Of a stretch of 64,000 bases of DNA, positions 49,794 to 58,160 are shown piece after piece. The stretch is from Afipia sp. GAS231. GTDB taxonomy: Bacteria > Pseudomonadota > Alphaproteobacteria > Rhizobiales > Xanthobacteraceae. Below the pieces are notes generated by a model that worked only from the letters and a program-made list of their open reading frames with translations, searched no databases and was not told the DNA's origin. Made by a program: the position numbers and the translations under genes. The DNA is taken from NCBI RefSeq assembly GCF_900103365.1, contig NZ_LT629703.1, positions 4,216,001-4,280,000 of the forward strand, read 5' to 3'. Numbering within the stretch: the stretch's first letter is position 1; every line of letters starts with the position of its first letter.

Positions 49794-50007
49794 TGAGTGC
49801 CGCTGCTATCGCTTCGAACCTGGCGACGATCTGCGGCGCCACCAGATAGCGCAGGATGCCTGCGACCGACAGGCTGACGCAGATCGCGACAATCGTGTAT
49901 TGCGCCGTGGCTACCGCCAGAAATATCGCGCGAAGACGGCGCGGCCGCGCCTTCGGCGGCTTTGCGGCTGTCAGCAACAGAACGTCTTCGTCTTCAACGG
50001 TGCTCAT
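49786..50007 (-). CDS. Small single-span membrane protein
   Basis: A 73-residue protein: acidic N terminus (MSTVEDEDVLLLTAAKPPKA), a basic stretch (RPRRLR), one hydrophobic helix (AIFLAVATAQYTIVAICVSL) and an Ala-rich tail. It starts 24 bases after the PilZ gene stop on the same strand, so the two may be cotranscribed. No family recognised; its 3' end runs into the repeat. Confidence 0.5.
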   Translation of the reverse strand: MSTVEDEDVLLLTAAKPPKARPRRLRAIFLAVATAQYTIVAICVSLSVAGILRYLVAPQIVARFEAIAAALKH

Positions 50008-50031
50008 ATGCGAAATTTCGCCTGCCGCTGT

Positions 50032-50391
50032 TCAGTGTTCGGAGCGAAGCTGATCGAGACGTGACTGCAGTTGTCGGTTGATTCGCTCGCTAGCGTGCAG
50101 CTTGCGTGCCCACTCCAGCGGAATGACACCGTTGGCCTCGGGCAAATCGGAGAACACCAGGCCTGCCGAGTCACGATCACGCCAGGCAAGGCGCGCCCGA
50201 CACCCGAGCCCCTTGCGCGCGATGGTGAAGTCCACCTCGTCGGGGACGAGGGCCGGGTTTTCAAATTCGATCTTCGCGCCTGATGTGCTGAAGTTGCGCA
50301 CCACGCAGGCAAGCGTCGAGTTACGGCCGTTAAATGCGATTATTCCGCCGTAATAGACACGGCTTCGGGGCAGCCGACGCCGCTCAAGCAT
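50032..50391 (-). CDS. PilZ-domain protein
   Basis: A 119-residue protein consisting essentially of one PilZ domain, which binds cyclic di-GMP. The RxxxR-type motif is in MLERRRLPRSRVYYGG and the second motif is NFSTSGAKIEFEN (usual form D/N-x-S-x-x-G). It ends with a charged helix (RINRQLQSRLDQLRSEH) that may dimerise. It lies within the segment framed by 20-bp direct repeats between an unknown gene and boxR. A role in c-di-GMP-dependent behaviour is expected, but the partner is unknown. Confidence 0.82.
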   Translation of the reverse strand: MLERRRLPRSRVYYGGIIAFNGRNSTLACVVRNFSTSGAKIEFENPALVPDEVDFTIARKGLGCRARLAWRDRDSAGLVFSDLPEANGVIPLEWARKLHASERINRQLQSRLDQLRSEH

Positions 50392-50489
50392 GATCTGTCC
50401 TCCGTTCGCTTAACGTTTCGATAACACTATTTGAGGCTGCATTGTTGCGACCGCTCGCACGATCTGGGCGGGTGGTTAACGGCAGGCAG

Positions 50490-50509
50490 ATCGCGGATAT
50501 CTGATCAGG
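50490..50509. repeat. 20-bp direct repeat, copy 2
   Basis: Second copy of ATCGCGGATATCTGATCAGG. Here it overlaps the 3' end of boxR: the boxR stop is the TCA at 50505-50507 read on the minus strand. See copy 1 at 49661. Confidence 0.9.
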
Positions 50510-51413
50510 AAGCCGCGCTGCGCAGGCCGAACGCCTGCGCGTCGCTGCGCAGCACCGGTGCCACCGCATCGCTAAGCCGCGCCGCCGCGGCGTCCACGCT
50601 CAGCCCTGCGGTATCGACCACAGCGGACGCGCGTGCGTACAGCGGCTCGCGGCTGATCAGAATGTTGCGCAACTCGGCCATCGCCGAGCGATCGTCGGCC
50701 ATCGGGCGCAGGTCGCCCTGGCGACGCACGCGCGCCATGTGCTCTTCCGGATCGGCCTTCACCCATATCGTGTAGAACGACGACAGGATCAGATCGAAGG
50801 TCAAAGGCTCGGAGACGATGCCGCCGCCGGTCGCCAGCACCATCAGCTCTTTCCGCGACAGCAATTGCCCAAGTGCTGCCTGCTCCATGCGGCGAAAACC
50901 TTCCTGGCCGTAGAGCGCGATGATCTCGGCGACGGAGAGGCCGTTCTGCGCCTCGATTTCCTTGTTGAGCTCGACGAAGCTCCAGCCGATTTTCTTCGCC
51001 AGCATCTTGCCGAGCGTCGACTTGCCGGCGCCGCGCAGGCCGATCAAAGCGATGCCGGAGAACGAGCTGCGCCGTTGCGTCGAATGGCTGCTGCCGGCGA
51101 GCGCGTCTTTGGCCTGCGCGATCTGGGCCGGCGTTGCCTTGCGCAGCAAATCGCGGATCACGGCCCAGTCCGGCGCCGGTTCTGCCGCGGGAATGAGATC
51201 TTCCAGATGCGCGCCCATCGCATTCGACACCCGGCGCAACAGCACGATCGAGACGTTGCCCTTGCCGCCTTCGAGTTGCGCGATATAGCGCTCTGAAATC
51301 CCCGATACTTTCGCCAGCACTTTGCGCGACATGCCGCGCAGCGCGCGCATGGTGCGGACACGCTGGCCGAGCGCTTCGAGAAAGCCGGTTTCGGGATCGC
51401 TGGTGTCGGTCAT
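50505..51413 (-). CDS. boxR: BoxR, benzoyl-CoA-responsive regulator (XRE plus shikimate-kinase-like domain)
   Basis: A 302-residue regulator. The N-terminal helix-turn-helix contains LGQRVRTMRALRGMSRKVLA, KVSGISERYIAQLEGGKGNV and VLLRRVSNAMGAHLEDLIPA. A linker follows (about 90-115). The C-terminal shikimate-kinase-like domain has Walker A IALIGLRGAGKSTLGKMLAK and LATGGGIVSEP. This fusion is characteristic of BoxR, which represses box genes until benzoyl-CoA binds. ATG at 51413 is used; a GTG ten codons upstream (51443) is possible. It is divergent from the benzoate-CoA ligase gene, with a TTGACA promoter and a palindrome between them. Confidence 0.92.
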   Translation of the reverse strand: MTDTSDPETGFLEALGQRVRTMRALRGMSRKVLAKVSGISERYIAQLEGGKGNVSIVLLRRVSNAMGAHLEDLIPAAEPAPDWAVIRDLLRKATPAQIAQAKDALAGSSHSTQRRSSFSGIALIGLRGAGKSTLGKMLAKKIGWSFVELNKEIEAQNGLSVAEIIALYGQEGFRRMEQAALGQLLSRKELMVLATGGGIVSEPLTFDLILSSFYTIWVKADPEEHMARVRRQGDLRPMADDRSAMAELRNILISREPLYARASAVVDTAGLSVDAAAARLSDAVAPVLRSDAQAFGLRSAAS

Positions 51414-51470
51414 TTCCGCCCAAGAACGTCCAAGGATATGCACGTCTTGGAAGGATAGTGCCGAAGAAGA

Positions 51471-51515
51471 TTGACAGCAAGCGCGTACAGTGGCTTTATA
51501 TGAATTATAATTCTT
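51471..51515 (+). promoter_or_regulatory. Promoter and palindrome upstream of bclA
   Basis: TTGACA (51471-51476) is followed 18 bases later by TTTATA (51495-51500), a plausible sigma-70 promoter. Just downstream lies the perfect 12-bp palindrome GAATTATAATTC (51502-51513), within TGAATTATAATTCTT. Placed at the expected transcription start, it could be an operator. A copy with one change lies at 40171-40185. It differs from the TGCA-N6-TGCA site known for BoxR, which is found before boxC. Confidence 0.5.
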
Positions 51516-51535
51516 AAAATCTGGGGAGAAGCGTC

Positions 51536-53107
51536 GTGAGTGGCAACTCCGGTTCCAACAGTGCCGGTTCCTACAATGCGGTGACGTGGCTGCTCGACCG
51601 CAATGTCGAGGAAGGCCGCGGCGCCAAGCTCGCTTTCACCGATACCGTCTCCGAACTCACCTACGGCGACTTGCAGAAGCAATCCTGCCGGGTCGCCAAC
51701 ATGCTGCGCCGGCTTGGCGTCCGCCGCGAAGAGCGGGTGGCGATGATCATGCTCGACACGGTGGATTTCCCCTGCGTGTTCCTCGGCGCGATCCGCGCCG
51801 GCGTCGTGCCGGTGCCGCTCAACACGATGCTGACGACCGATCAATACGCCTACGTCCTGGCCGACAGCCGCGCACGGGTTCTGTTCGTCTCCGAGGCGCT
51901 GTATCCGACCGTCAAGGACATCGTCGGGCGGATGCCGGACCTCGAATGCGTTGTGGTGTCCGGCGAAAAGGCGTTCGGCCACAGGCTGCTGTCCGAGGAG
52001 CTTGCGAAGGAAAGCGATTCCTTCGCCACGGTGGCGACGCATGCCGAGGAACCTGCGTTCTGGCTCTACTCATCGGGCTCGACCGGCATGCCCAAGGGTG
52101 TCCGCCACCTGCACTCCAATCTGCAGGCGACCGCCGAAACCTATGGCAAGCAGGTGCTCGGCATCAGGGAGAGCGACGTGTGTCTCTCTGCGGCAAAGCT
52201 GTACTTTGCCTACGGGCTTGGTAACGCGTTGACCTTCCCGATGTCGGTCGGCGCCAGCGCGGTGCTGAATGCGGAGCGGCCGACCTCGGCGCGGATGTAC
52301 GGGCTCCTGAACAAGTACAATCCGACCATCTTCTATGGCGCGCCGACGCTGTTCGCCTCGATGTTGAACGACGAGGCGGCGAAGAGCGAGCGCGCCGGCG
52401 CGCGTCTGCGCATCTGCGCATCCGCCGGCGAAGCGTTGCCGGAATCGGTCGGCAATGCCTGGAAGGCGCGTTTCGGTGTCGACATCCTCGACGGTGTCGG
52501 TTCGACGGAACTGCTGCACATCTTCCTGTCGAATGCGCCCGGGGACATCAAGTACGGCTCCTGCGGCCGTGCCGTGCCGGGCTACAAGGTGCGGTTGGTG
52601 GATGACGAGGGCGGCGACGTGCCGGACGGCGAGGTCGGCGAGCTCCTGGTCGAGGCGCCTTCGGCCGCTGAAGGCTACTGGAACCAGCGCAGCAAAACCC
52701 GTCGCACCTTCCAGGGCCACTGGACCTACACCGGCGACAAATACACCCGCGACGCCGACGGCCGGTACACGTTTCGCGGCCGCGCCGACGACATGTTCAA
52801 GGTTTCCGGCATCTGGGTGTCGCCGTTCGAAGTCGAGAGCGCGCTGATCGCGCACCCTGCGGTGCTGGAAGCCGCCGTCGTGCCGCACGCCGATTCCGAG
52901 GGGTTGTTGAAACCGAAGGCGTTCGTGGTGCTGCGCCCGGATTGCAAGATCGAAGGCCTGTATGAGGCGCTGAAGGAACACGTCAAGCAGACGATCGGGC
53001 CGTGGAAATATCCGCGCTGGATCGACGTGGTGGATTCATTGCCGATGACGGCGACCGGGAAGATTCAGCGGTTCAAGTTGCGGGATGGCGATACGGTCAA
53101 GTCATGA
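51536..53107 (+). CDS. bclA: Benzoate-CoA ligase
   Basis: A 523-residue adenylate-forming ligase that converts benzoate, ATP and CoA to benzoyl-CoA, the entry step of the box pathway. The P-loop is FWLYSSGSTGMPKGVRHLH; aromatic-acid ligase motifs include KLYFAYGLGNALTFPM, ICASAGEALPESV, ILDGVGSTELLHIFLSN, YTGDKYTRDADGRYTFRGRA and the catalytic Lys in PMTATGKIQRFKLR. It starts with GTG, with GGGGAGAAG ahead. AYGLGNALTFP is typical of benzoate- and aminobenzoate-CoA ligases. It is divergent from boxR. Substrate range may include 2- or 4-substituted benzoates. Confidence 0.93.
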   Translation: MSGNSGSNSAGSYNAVTWLLDRNVEEGRGAKLAFTDTVSELTYGDLQKQSCRVANMLRRLGVRREERVAMIMLDTVDFPCVFLGAIRAGVVPVPLNTMLTTDQYAYVLADSRARVLFVSEALYPTVKDIVGRMPDLECVVVSGEKAFGHRLLSEELAKESDSFATVATHAEEPAFWLYSSGSTGMPKGVRHLHSNLQATAETYGKQVLGIRESDVCLSAAKLYFAYGLGNALTFPMSVGASAVLNAERPTSARMYGLLNKYNPTIFYGAPTLFASMLNDEAAKSERAGARLRICASAGEALPESVGNAWKARFGVDILDGVGSTELLHIFLSNAPGDIKYGSCGRAVPGYKVRLVDDEGGDVPDGEVGELLVEAPSAAEGYWNQRSKTRRTFQGHWTYTGDKYTRDADGRYTFRGRADDMFKVSGIWVSPFEVESALIAHPAVLEAAVVPHADSEGLLKPKAFVVLRPDCKIEGLYEALKEHVKQTIGPWKYPRWIDVVDSLPMTATGKIQRFKLRDGDTVKS

Positions 53108-53152
53108 TGCGAGCGTGGTTGATATGCGAGGTGTCGCCATGAAACACGCTCG

Positions 53153-53256
53153 TTCCCTCCCCCCTTGCGGGGGAGGGTTAGGGAGAGGGGTAAGCCGCAA
53201 CGGCGGTGCCCGTGGCTACCCCTCTCTCCAACTCTCCCCCGCAAGGGGGGAGAGAG
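53153..53256. repeat. Pair of C-rich palindromic repeats (family A)
   Basis: Two inverted units (TCCCTCCCCCCTTGCGGGGG and CCCCCGCAAGGGGGGAGAGA) like those at 18871-18972. They lie between the benzoate-CoA ligase and the alpha/beta-hydrolase genes. Confidence 0.8.
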
Positions 53257-53290
53257 CTCACCGCGCCGTGTTGCGATGGGAGCGGTTACA

Positions 53291-54106
53291 ATGACAACCC
53301 TCTCCCCCACCGGCTTCCTTACCGTCGGCACCTCCGAACTCGAATACCGCATGATCGGGCCGCAGCCGGCGGACGCGCCCACCATCATCATGCTGCATGA
53401 AGGGCTCGGCTCGGCCGGGCTGTGGGGCGATTTTCCGGAAAAACTTCAGGCTGCGACCGGTGCCGGTGTGTTCGCCTATTCGCGCGCGGGCTACGGCGCC
53501 TCGACACCCGCAAAGCTGCCGCGGCCGGTCGACTACATGCACATCGAGGCGCGCGAGGTGCTGCCGAAACTGCTCGATAAAATCGGCTTCCGCCGCGGCC
53601 TCTTGGTCGGTCACTCCGACGGCGCGTCGATCGCGGCGATCTATGCCGGTTCGCACCAGGATCATCGGGTCGAAGGCATCGCGCTGATCGCGCCGCACTT
53701 CATCGTCGAGGACGTTTCGGTGGCCTCGATCGCCGCCATCAGGACCGCCTACGAGACCACCGACCTGAAAGACAAACTGGCGCGCTGGCACAAGGATGTC
53801 GACAACGCTTTCTACGGCTGGAACGGGGCCTGGCTCGATCCGGCTTTCCGCAACTGGGATATTTCCGAATATCTCGCTTACATCCGCGTGCCCACAGCGA
53901 TCCTGCAGGGTGTGGATGACGTGTATGGGACCATGCGTCAGGTCGAGATCGCCCAGGAAGAGTGCTATTGTCCTGTCGATGTGACTGTTATCCCGGGGGC
54001 GGGACATCAGCCGCATCGGGAGGCGCCGGGGCCGACGCTGGATGCGATCACGGAATTCGCCAACGCGGTGTTGCGTGTCCACGGTTCGCAGGGGCGTGCC
54101 GCGTAG
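53291..54106 (+). CDS. Alpha/beta-hydrolase in the benzoyl-CoA cluster
   Basis: A 271-residue alpha/beta-hydrolase. Oxyanion-side motif IIMLHEGLGSAGLWGDFPEK; HSDGAS in GLLVGHSDGASIAAIYAGSH has Asp in place of the usual nucleophilic Ser (G-H-S-D-G, where the central residue of G-x-S-x-G is still Ser). A late acid in LQGVDDVYG and His in PGAGHQPHREAPG complete the triad. ATG 53291 has GGGAGCGG ahead; earlier starts read through the palindromic repeat. Lying between the ligase and boxC, it could hydrolyse dead-end CoA esters or lactones. That role is inferred only from position. Confidence 0.82.
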   Translation: MTTLSPTGFLTVGTSELEYRMIGPQPADAPTIIMLHEGLGSAGLWGDFPEKLQAATGAGVFAYSRAGYGASTPAKLPRPVDYMHIEAREVLPKLLDKIGFRRGLLVGHSDGASIAAIYAGSHQDHRVEGIALIAPHFIVEDVSVASIAAIRTAYETTDLKDKLARWHKDVDNAFYGWNGAWLDPAFRNWDISEYLAYIRVPTAILQGVDDVYGTMRQVEIAQEECYCPVDVTVIPGAGHQPHREAPGPTLDAITEFANAVLRVHGSQGRAA

Positions 54107-54130
54107 TCTGCTGATCGGGGTTATGCCCTG

Positions 54131-54643
54131 ATGACGATATCGCCGGCCGCCAATCTGCCGCTGCCGCGATGGGCCTATGTGCCCGGCGAAACCGACGAAG
54201 CCAATGCCGATTACGAAACGCTGGCGCAGGTAACCCTGCTGGTGCCGTCGCGCTTCCAGGGCTATGTGCCGGCGCGTCATCCGGCGCTGCGTTATGCGAT
54301 GTCGCTGAACGACCGTGGCTATTTCTGGGAATCGCAGGAGATCCTCGAAGCGGTATGGGCGGCGGCGCCGCAGGGCGGCCGCGAGCGGATTTTGCTACGC
54401 GCCTGCATCCTGATCGCGACCGCGAATTTGCGGCTGCGCATGCAGAAACCGCACGCCGCGGCGCGGCTGTTCCGCGAGGCGCTCGGCGAACTCGCAGCCC
54501 TCGGCAGCCGCAGCGCCGGCGGCGACGGTTTTGCGGATGGCTTTCCGGTGGCTGTGCTGGCGGGCCTGATCAAGGCCAAACTGGAGAAGCCGCTGCTCGC
54601 CAAGGCCGATTGGGTGGCCTTTTCGGCCCTCAGCCGGACATGA
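54131..54643 (+). CDS. DUF309 protein in the benzoyl-CoA cluster
   Basis: A 170-residue soluble protein with the DUF309 helical signature: LNDRGYFWESQEILEAVWAA, PQGGRERILLRACILIATAN and LRLRMQKPHAAARLFREALG. The family pattern (G-Y-F-W-E-x-x-E-x-L-E-x-x-W) is intact apart from the usual His. It starts 24 bases after the hydrolase stop and ends about 100 bases before boxC, so it is probably in the same transcript. The family has no established function. Recurrence in box clusters would suggest a role in benzoate metabolism. Confidence 0.78.
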   Translation: MTISPAANLPLPRWAYVPGETDEANADYETLAQVTLLVPSRFQGYVPARHPALRYAMSLNDRGYFWESQEILEAVWAAAPQGGRERILLRACILIATANLRLRMQKPHAAARLFREALGELAALGSRSAGGDGFADGFPVAVLAGLIKAKLEKPLLAKADWVAFSALSRT

Positions 54644-54690
54644 AATAAAATGCATGTTGGCGCGTTTTAGGCTGGACGCGGTCGATTACC

Positions 54691-54704
54691 TGCATTATTG
54701 TGCA
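54691..54704. promoter_or_regulatory. BoxR-type operator upstream of boxC
   Basis: TGCA-TTATTG-TGCA, exactly the TGCA-N6-TGCA pattern described for the Azoarcus BoxR operator, 37 bases upstream of the boxC start. It implies a separate BoxR-controlled promoter for boxC-boxB. Confidence 0.65.
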
Positions 54705-54740
54705 TATCAGATAAGCCAACAAAAGCGTCAGGGTGGCCCA

Positions 54741-56429
54741 ATGGCTGGCGAAGATCGCGTCCTCGCGGGAGGCGCAAAATTTATCGATTTCCAAACCGAT
54801 CCGTCGCGCTACCGGCACTGGAAGGTCGCCGTCGATGGCGACACAGCGACGCTGACCATGGACGTCGATGAGAATGCCGGGTTGTTCGAAGGCTATCAGC
54901 TCAAGCTGAATTCCTACGATCTCGGCGTCGACATCGAACTCGCCGACGCCGTGCAGCGGCTGCGCTTCGAACATCCGGACGTGAAGGTCGTGGTGATGCG
55001 CTCGGGCAAGAACCGGGTGTTCTGCGCCGGCGCCAATATCCGCATGCTGGCCGGCTCCACCCACGCCCATAAAGTCAATTTCTGCAAGTTCACCAACGAG
55101 ACCCGCAACGGTCTGGAGGATTCTAGCGAGAATTCCGGACAGCGCTTCATCACCGTGGTCAACGGCACGGCGGCCGGCGGCGGTTACGAACTGGCGCTCG
55201 CCACCGATCACATCATCCTCGCCGACGACGGCGCCGCCGCGGTGTCGCTGCCGGAAGTGCCGCTGCTGGCAGTGCTGCCGGGCACCGGCGGGCTGACCCG
55301 CGTGGTCGACAAGCGCAAGGTGCGCCGCGACCATGCCGATTTCTTCTGCACCATCGAGGAAGGCATCAAGGGCAAGCGCGCCGTGCAATGGCGCCTCGTC
55401 GACGAGATCGCGCCGAACAGCAAGTTAGAGGCAAAAATCGCCGAACGCGTAAAAGAATTCGCCGGCCTCTCGAAGCGCAACGGCAGCGGCAAGGGCATCG
55501 CGCTGACGCCGCTTCATCGCATCATCGACGACACCTCAATCCGCTACGGTTTCGTCAGCGTCGACATCGATCGCGCGACCCGGATCGCGACCATTTCGAT
55601 GAAGGCGCCGGAGGCCGCACCCCCGGCCGATATCGACGGCCTGATCGCGCAGGGGGCCGCGTTCTGGCCGCTGCAGGTCGCGCGCGAGCTTGACGACGCC
55701 ATTCTTCACTTGCGCATCAACGAACTCGAAATCGCGATGCTGCTGTTCAAGTCGCATGGCGATCGCGCCAATGTCATCGCTGCCGACGCCTTCCTGGAAG
55801 CCAACAAGGCGCACTGGCTGGTCAACGAGATCAGGCAGTACTGGAAGCGGGTGCTGAAGCGCATCGACGTCACCTCGCGCACGCTGGTGACCCTGGTCGA
55901 GCCCGGTTCATGCTTTGTCGGCACGCTGGCCGAACTCGTGTTCGCCGCCGACCGCTCCTACATGCTGATCGGCCAGAAGCAGGGCGACAACCGCGAACCG
56001 CCGTCGATCGAACTCACGGCGATGAATTTCGGTCCCTATCCGATGAGCCATGGCCTGACCCGGCTGCAGTCGCGTTTCCAGGCCGATCCCGCCGATATGG
56101 ACCGCGCCGAAGCCACCATCGGCACCAGCCTCGATGCCGAAGAGGCCGAGGAGCTCGGCCTCGTCACCTTCGCGCTCGACGATATCGATTGGGACGACGA
56201 AGTGCGGGTGTTCCTCGAAGAACGCACATCGTTCTCGCCCGACGGCCTCACCGGCATGGAAGCCAATCTGCGCTTCGTCGGGCCCGAAACGATGGAATCG
56301 AAAATCTTCTCGCGCCTGACGGCGTGGCAGAACTGGATCTTCCAGCGCCCCAACGCGGTCGGCGAAAACGGCGCCCTGCGCCGCTACGGCACCGGGCAAA
56401 AGGCGCAGTTCGATATGACGCGGGTGTGA
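54741..56429 (+). CDS. boxC: BoxC, 2,3-epoxybenzoyl-CoA dihydrolase (ring-cleaving)
   Basis: A 562-residue crotonase-superfamily enzyme of normal BoxC length. It hydrolytically opens the ring of 2,3-epoxybenzoyl-CoA, giving 3,4-dehydroadipyl-CoA semialdehyde and formate. Characteristic stretches: DFQTDPSRYRHWKVAVDGD, MRSGKNRVFCAGANIRMLAG, NGTAAGGGYELALATDHIIL, SLPEVPLLAVLPGTGGLTRV and TSFSPDGLTGMEANLRFVGP. It contains two crotonase-like halves, the N-terminal one carrying the oxyanion motif. ATG 54741 is chosen with GGGTGG ahead. An upstream frame would span the BoxR-type operator and is rejected. Confidence 0.95.
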   Translation: MAGEDRVLAGGAKFIDFQTDPSRYRHWKVAVDGDTATLTMDVDENAGLFEGYQLKLNSYDLGVDIELADAVQRLRFEHPDVKVVVMRSGKNRVFCAGANIRMLAGSTHAHKVNFCKFTNETRNGLEDSSENSGQRFITVVNGTAAGGGYELALATDHIILADDGAAAVSLPEVPLLAVLPGTGGLTRVVDKRKVRRDHADFFCTIEEGIKGKRAVQWRLVDEIAPNSKLEAKIAERVKEFAGLSKRNGSGKGIALTPLHRIIDDTSIRYGFVSVDIDRATRIATISMKAPEAAPPADIDGLIAQGAAFWPLQVARELDDAILHLRINELEIAMLLFKSHGDRANVIAADAFLEANKAHWLVNEIRQYWKRVLKRIDVTSRTLVTLVEPGSCFVGTLAELVFAADRSYMLIGQKQGDNREPPSIELTAMNFGPYPMSHGLTRLQSRFQADPADMDRAEATIGTSLDAEEAEELGLVTFALDDIDWDDEVRVFLEERTSFSPDGLTGMEANLRFVGPETMESKIFSRLTAWQNWIFQRPNAVGENGALRRYGTGQKAQFDMTRV

Positions 56430-56433
56430 TTTC

Positions 56434-56577
56434 GTGTCCCGGGCGCGATGCAGCGCGCTTGCGCTGCTTCGCAGAACCGGGACCCACGTGACGACCAAGG
56501 AAACGACGAAGAACTAGGTCCCGGCTCTGCGGCGCAACGCTTCGCGCTGCACCGCGTCCGGGACACGAGAGCGAGCA
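56434..56577. repeat. Intact palindromic repeat (family B) in the boxC-boxB spacer
   Basis: CGTGTCCCGGGCGCGATGCA at the left mirrors GCTGCACCGCGTCCGGGACA at the right, with CGCAGAACCGGGACC and GGTCCCGGCTCTGCGG pairing inside. The part AGGTCCCGGCTCTGCGG (56516-56532) equals the target site of the IS110 element apart from its first base. It is an uninterrupted relative of the repeat broken at 25623. Confidence 0.8.
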
Positions 56578-56588
56578 AGGAGCACGCC

Positions 56589-58034
56589 ATGAACTTCATG
56601 AACGTCGACTACTCAACCAAGATTCCCAACAACGTGAATCTCAGTGAAGATCGCCAGGTGCTGAAGGCGCTGGAGGGCTGGCATCCCGGCTACATGGACT
56701 GGTGGAGCGACATGGGGCCGGAAGGTTTTCAGCAGTCGCTGGTCTATTTGCGCACCGCCTATTCGGTCGATCCGCGCGGCTGGGCCAAGTTCGACTACGT
56801 CAAGATGCCGGAATATCGCTGGGGCATTTTGCTGGCGCCCCAGGAAGAGAACCGCGTCATTCCCTTCGGCGAGAATTACGGCAAGCCGGCCTGGCAGGAA
56901 GTCCCGGGTGAACATCGCGCCACGCTGCGCCGCCTGATCGTGATCCAGGGCGACACCGAGCCGGCCTCGGTCGAACAGCAGCGTCATCTCGGCAAGACCG
57001 CGCCCTCGCTCTACGACCTGCGCAACCTGTTCCAGGTCAATGTCGAGGAAGGCCGCCATCTCTGGGCGATGGTCTATCTCTTGCAGAAATATTTCGGCCG
57101 CGACGGCCGCGAGGAAGCCGATGATTTGTTGCGGCGTCGTTCGGGCGATGCGGATTCACCGCGCATGCTCGGCGCCTTCAACGAAGCGACGCCGGACTGG
57201 CTGTCGTTCTTCATGTTCACCTACTTCACCGACCGCGACGGCAAGATGCAGCTGCATTCGCTGGCGCAGTCCGGCTTCGATCCGCTGTCGCGCACCTGCC
57301 GCTTCATGTTGACCGAAGAGGCGCATCACATGTTCGTCGGCGAGACTGGCATCAGCCGCGTCGTGCAGCGCACCTGCGAGGCGATGAAGGAAGCCGGCAT
57401 CACGGATCCCAACGATATCGCCAAGGTCCGCGCGTTGGGGGTCATCGATCTGCCGACGATTCAAAAGAAGCTGCACCTGCACTACTCGCTGTCACTCGAT
57501 CTCTTTGGTTCGGAAGTCTCGACCAATGCGGCGAACGCCTTCAATGCCGGCATCAAGGGCCGCTACAAGGAAACCCAGATCGACGACGATCATCAGTTGA
57601 AGAGCGCGACCTATCCGGTGCTCAAGCTGGTCGACGGCGTGATCAAGCGCGTCGACGAGCCGGCGCTGACCGCGCTCAACATGCGGCTGCGCGACGACTA
57701 CACGCAGGACTGCGCAAAGGGCATGCTGCGCTGGAACAAGATCATTTCGCTGGCCGGCTTCCACTTCAAGCTGACGCTGCCGAACGTCGCGTTCCATCGC
57801 CAGATCGGCGAGTTCAGGGATATCCACGCCACGCCCGAGGGCCTGCTGATCGACGACGCCACCTGGAACAAGCGCAAGGGCGAATGGCTGCCGTCATCCG
57901 CCGACGGTGACTTCATCGCTTCGCTGATGAAGCCGGTCACCGAAACCGGTCAGTACGCTTCGTGGATTTCGCCGCCCAAGGTCGGCATCGACAACAAGCC
58001 CGGCGATTTCGAATACGTGAAGATAGATACCTAA
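56589..58034 (+). CDS. boxB: BoxB, benzoyl-CoA 2,3-epoxidase di-iron subunit
   Basis: A 481-residue soluble di-iron oxygenase that epoxidises benzoyl-CoA using O2 and electrons from the reductase BoxA. Likely iron ligands: Glu124 in IQGDTEPAS, Glu154 and His157 in VNVEEGRHLW, Asp215 in TYFTD and Glu244/His247 in LTEEAHHMF. The N terminus MNFMNVDYSTKIPNNVNLSE and LEGWHPGYMDWWSDMGPEGF are typical of BoxB. ATG 56589 has AAGGAGC ahead. It is separated from boxC by a palindromic repeat. BoxA is not within the window and must be encoded elsewhere or replaced. Confidence 0.96.
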   Translation: MNFMNVDYSTKIPNNVNLSEDRQVLKALEGWHPGYMDWWSDMGPEGFQQSLVYLRTAYSVDPRGWAKFDYVKMPEYRWGILLAPQEENRVIPFGENYGKPAWQEVPGEHRATLRRLIVIQGDTEPASVEQQRHLGKTAPSLYDLRNLFQVNVEEGRHLWAMVYLLQKYFGRDGREEADDLLRRRSGDADSPRMLGAFNEATPDWLSFFMFTYFTDRDGKMQLHSLAQSGFDPLSRTCRFMLTEEAHHMFVGETGISRVVQRTCEAMKEAGITDPNDIAKVRALGVIDLPTIQKKLHLHYSLSLDLFGSEVSTNAANAFNAGIKGRYKETQIDDDHQLKSATYPVLKLVDGVIKRVDEPALTALNMRLRDDYTQDCAKGMLRWNKIISLAGFHFKLTLPNVAFHRQIGEFRDIHATPEGLLIDDATWNKRKGEWLPSSADGDFIASLMKPVTETGQYASWISPPKVGIDNKPGDFEYVKIDT

Positions 58035-58035
58035 G

Positions 58036-58154
58036 GCTGTCATACCCGCGAAGGCGGGTATCCAGTACGCCGCGGCCAGCGTGAGTTGGCCGCGGCGTTT
58101 CTTTAATGTGCGCCTGCGTTTACTGGATCACCCGCCTTCGCGGGTGATGACAGC
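58036..58154. terminator. Large palindromic repeat between convergent boxB and SDR genes, likely two-way terminator
   Basis: Left arm GCTGTCATACCCGCGAAGGC and on to TCCAGTA (58067) pairs with the right arm TACTGGATCACCCGCCTTCG and on to GACAGC (58154). An inner palindrome CGCCGCGGCCA/TGGCCGCGGCG sits in the loop. It starts one base after the boxB stop and ends 6 bases before the SDR stop. Such a hairpin would block transcription from both sides. It belongs to a family of dispersed repeats. Confidence 0.7.
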
Positions 58155-58160
58155 TTTGAA

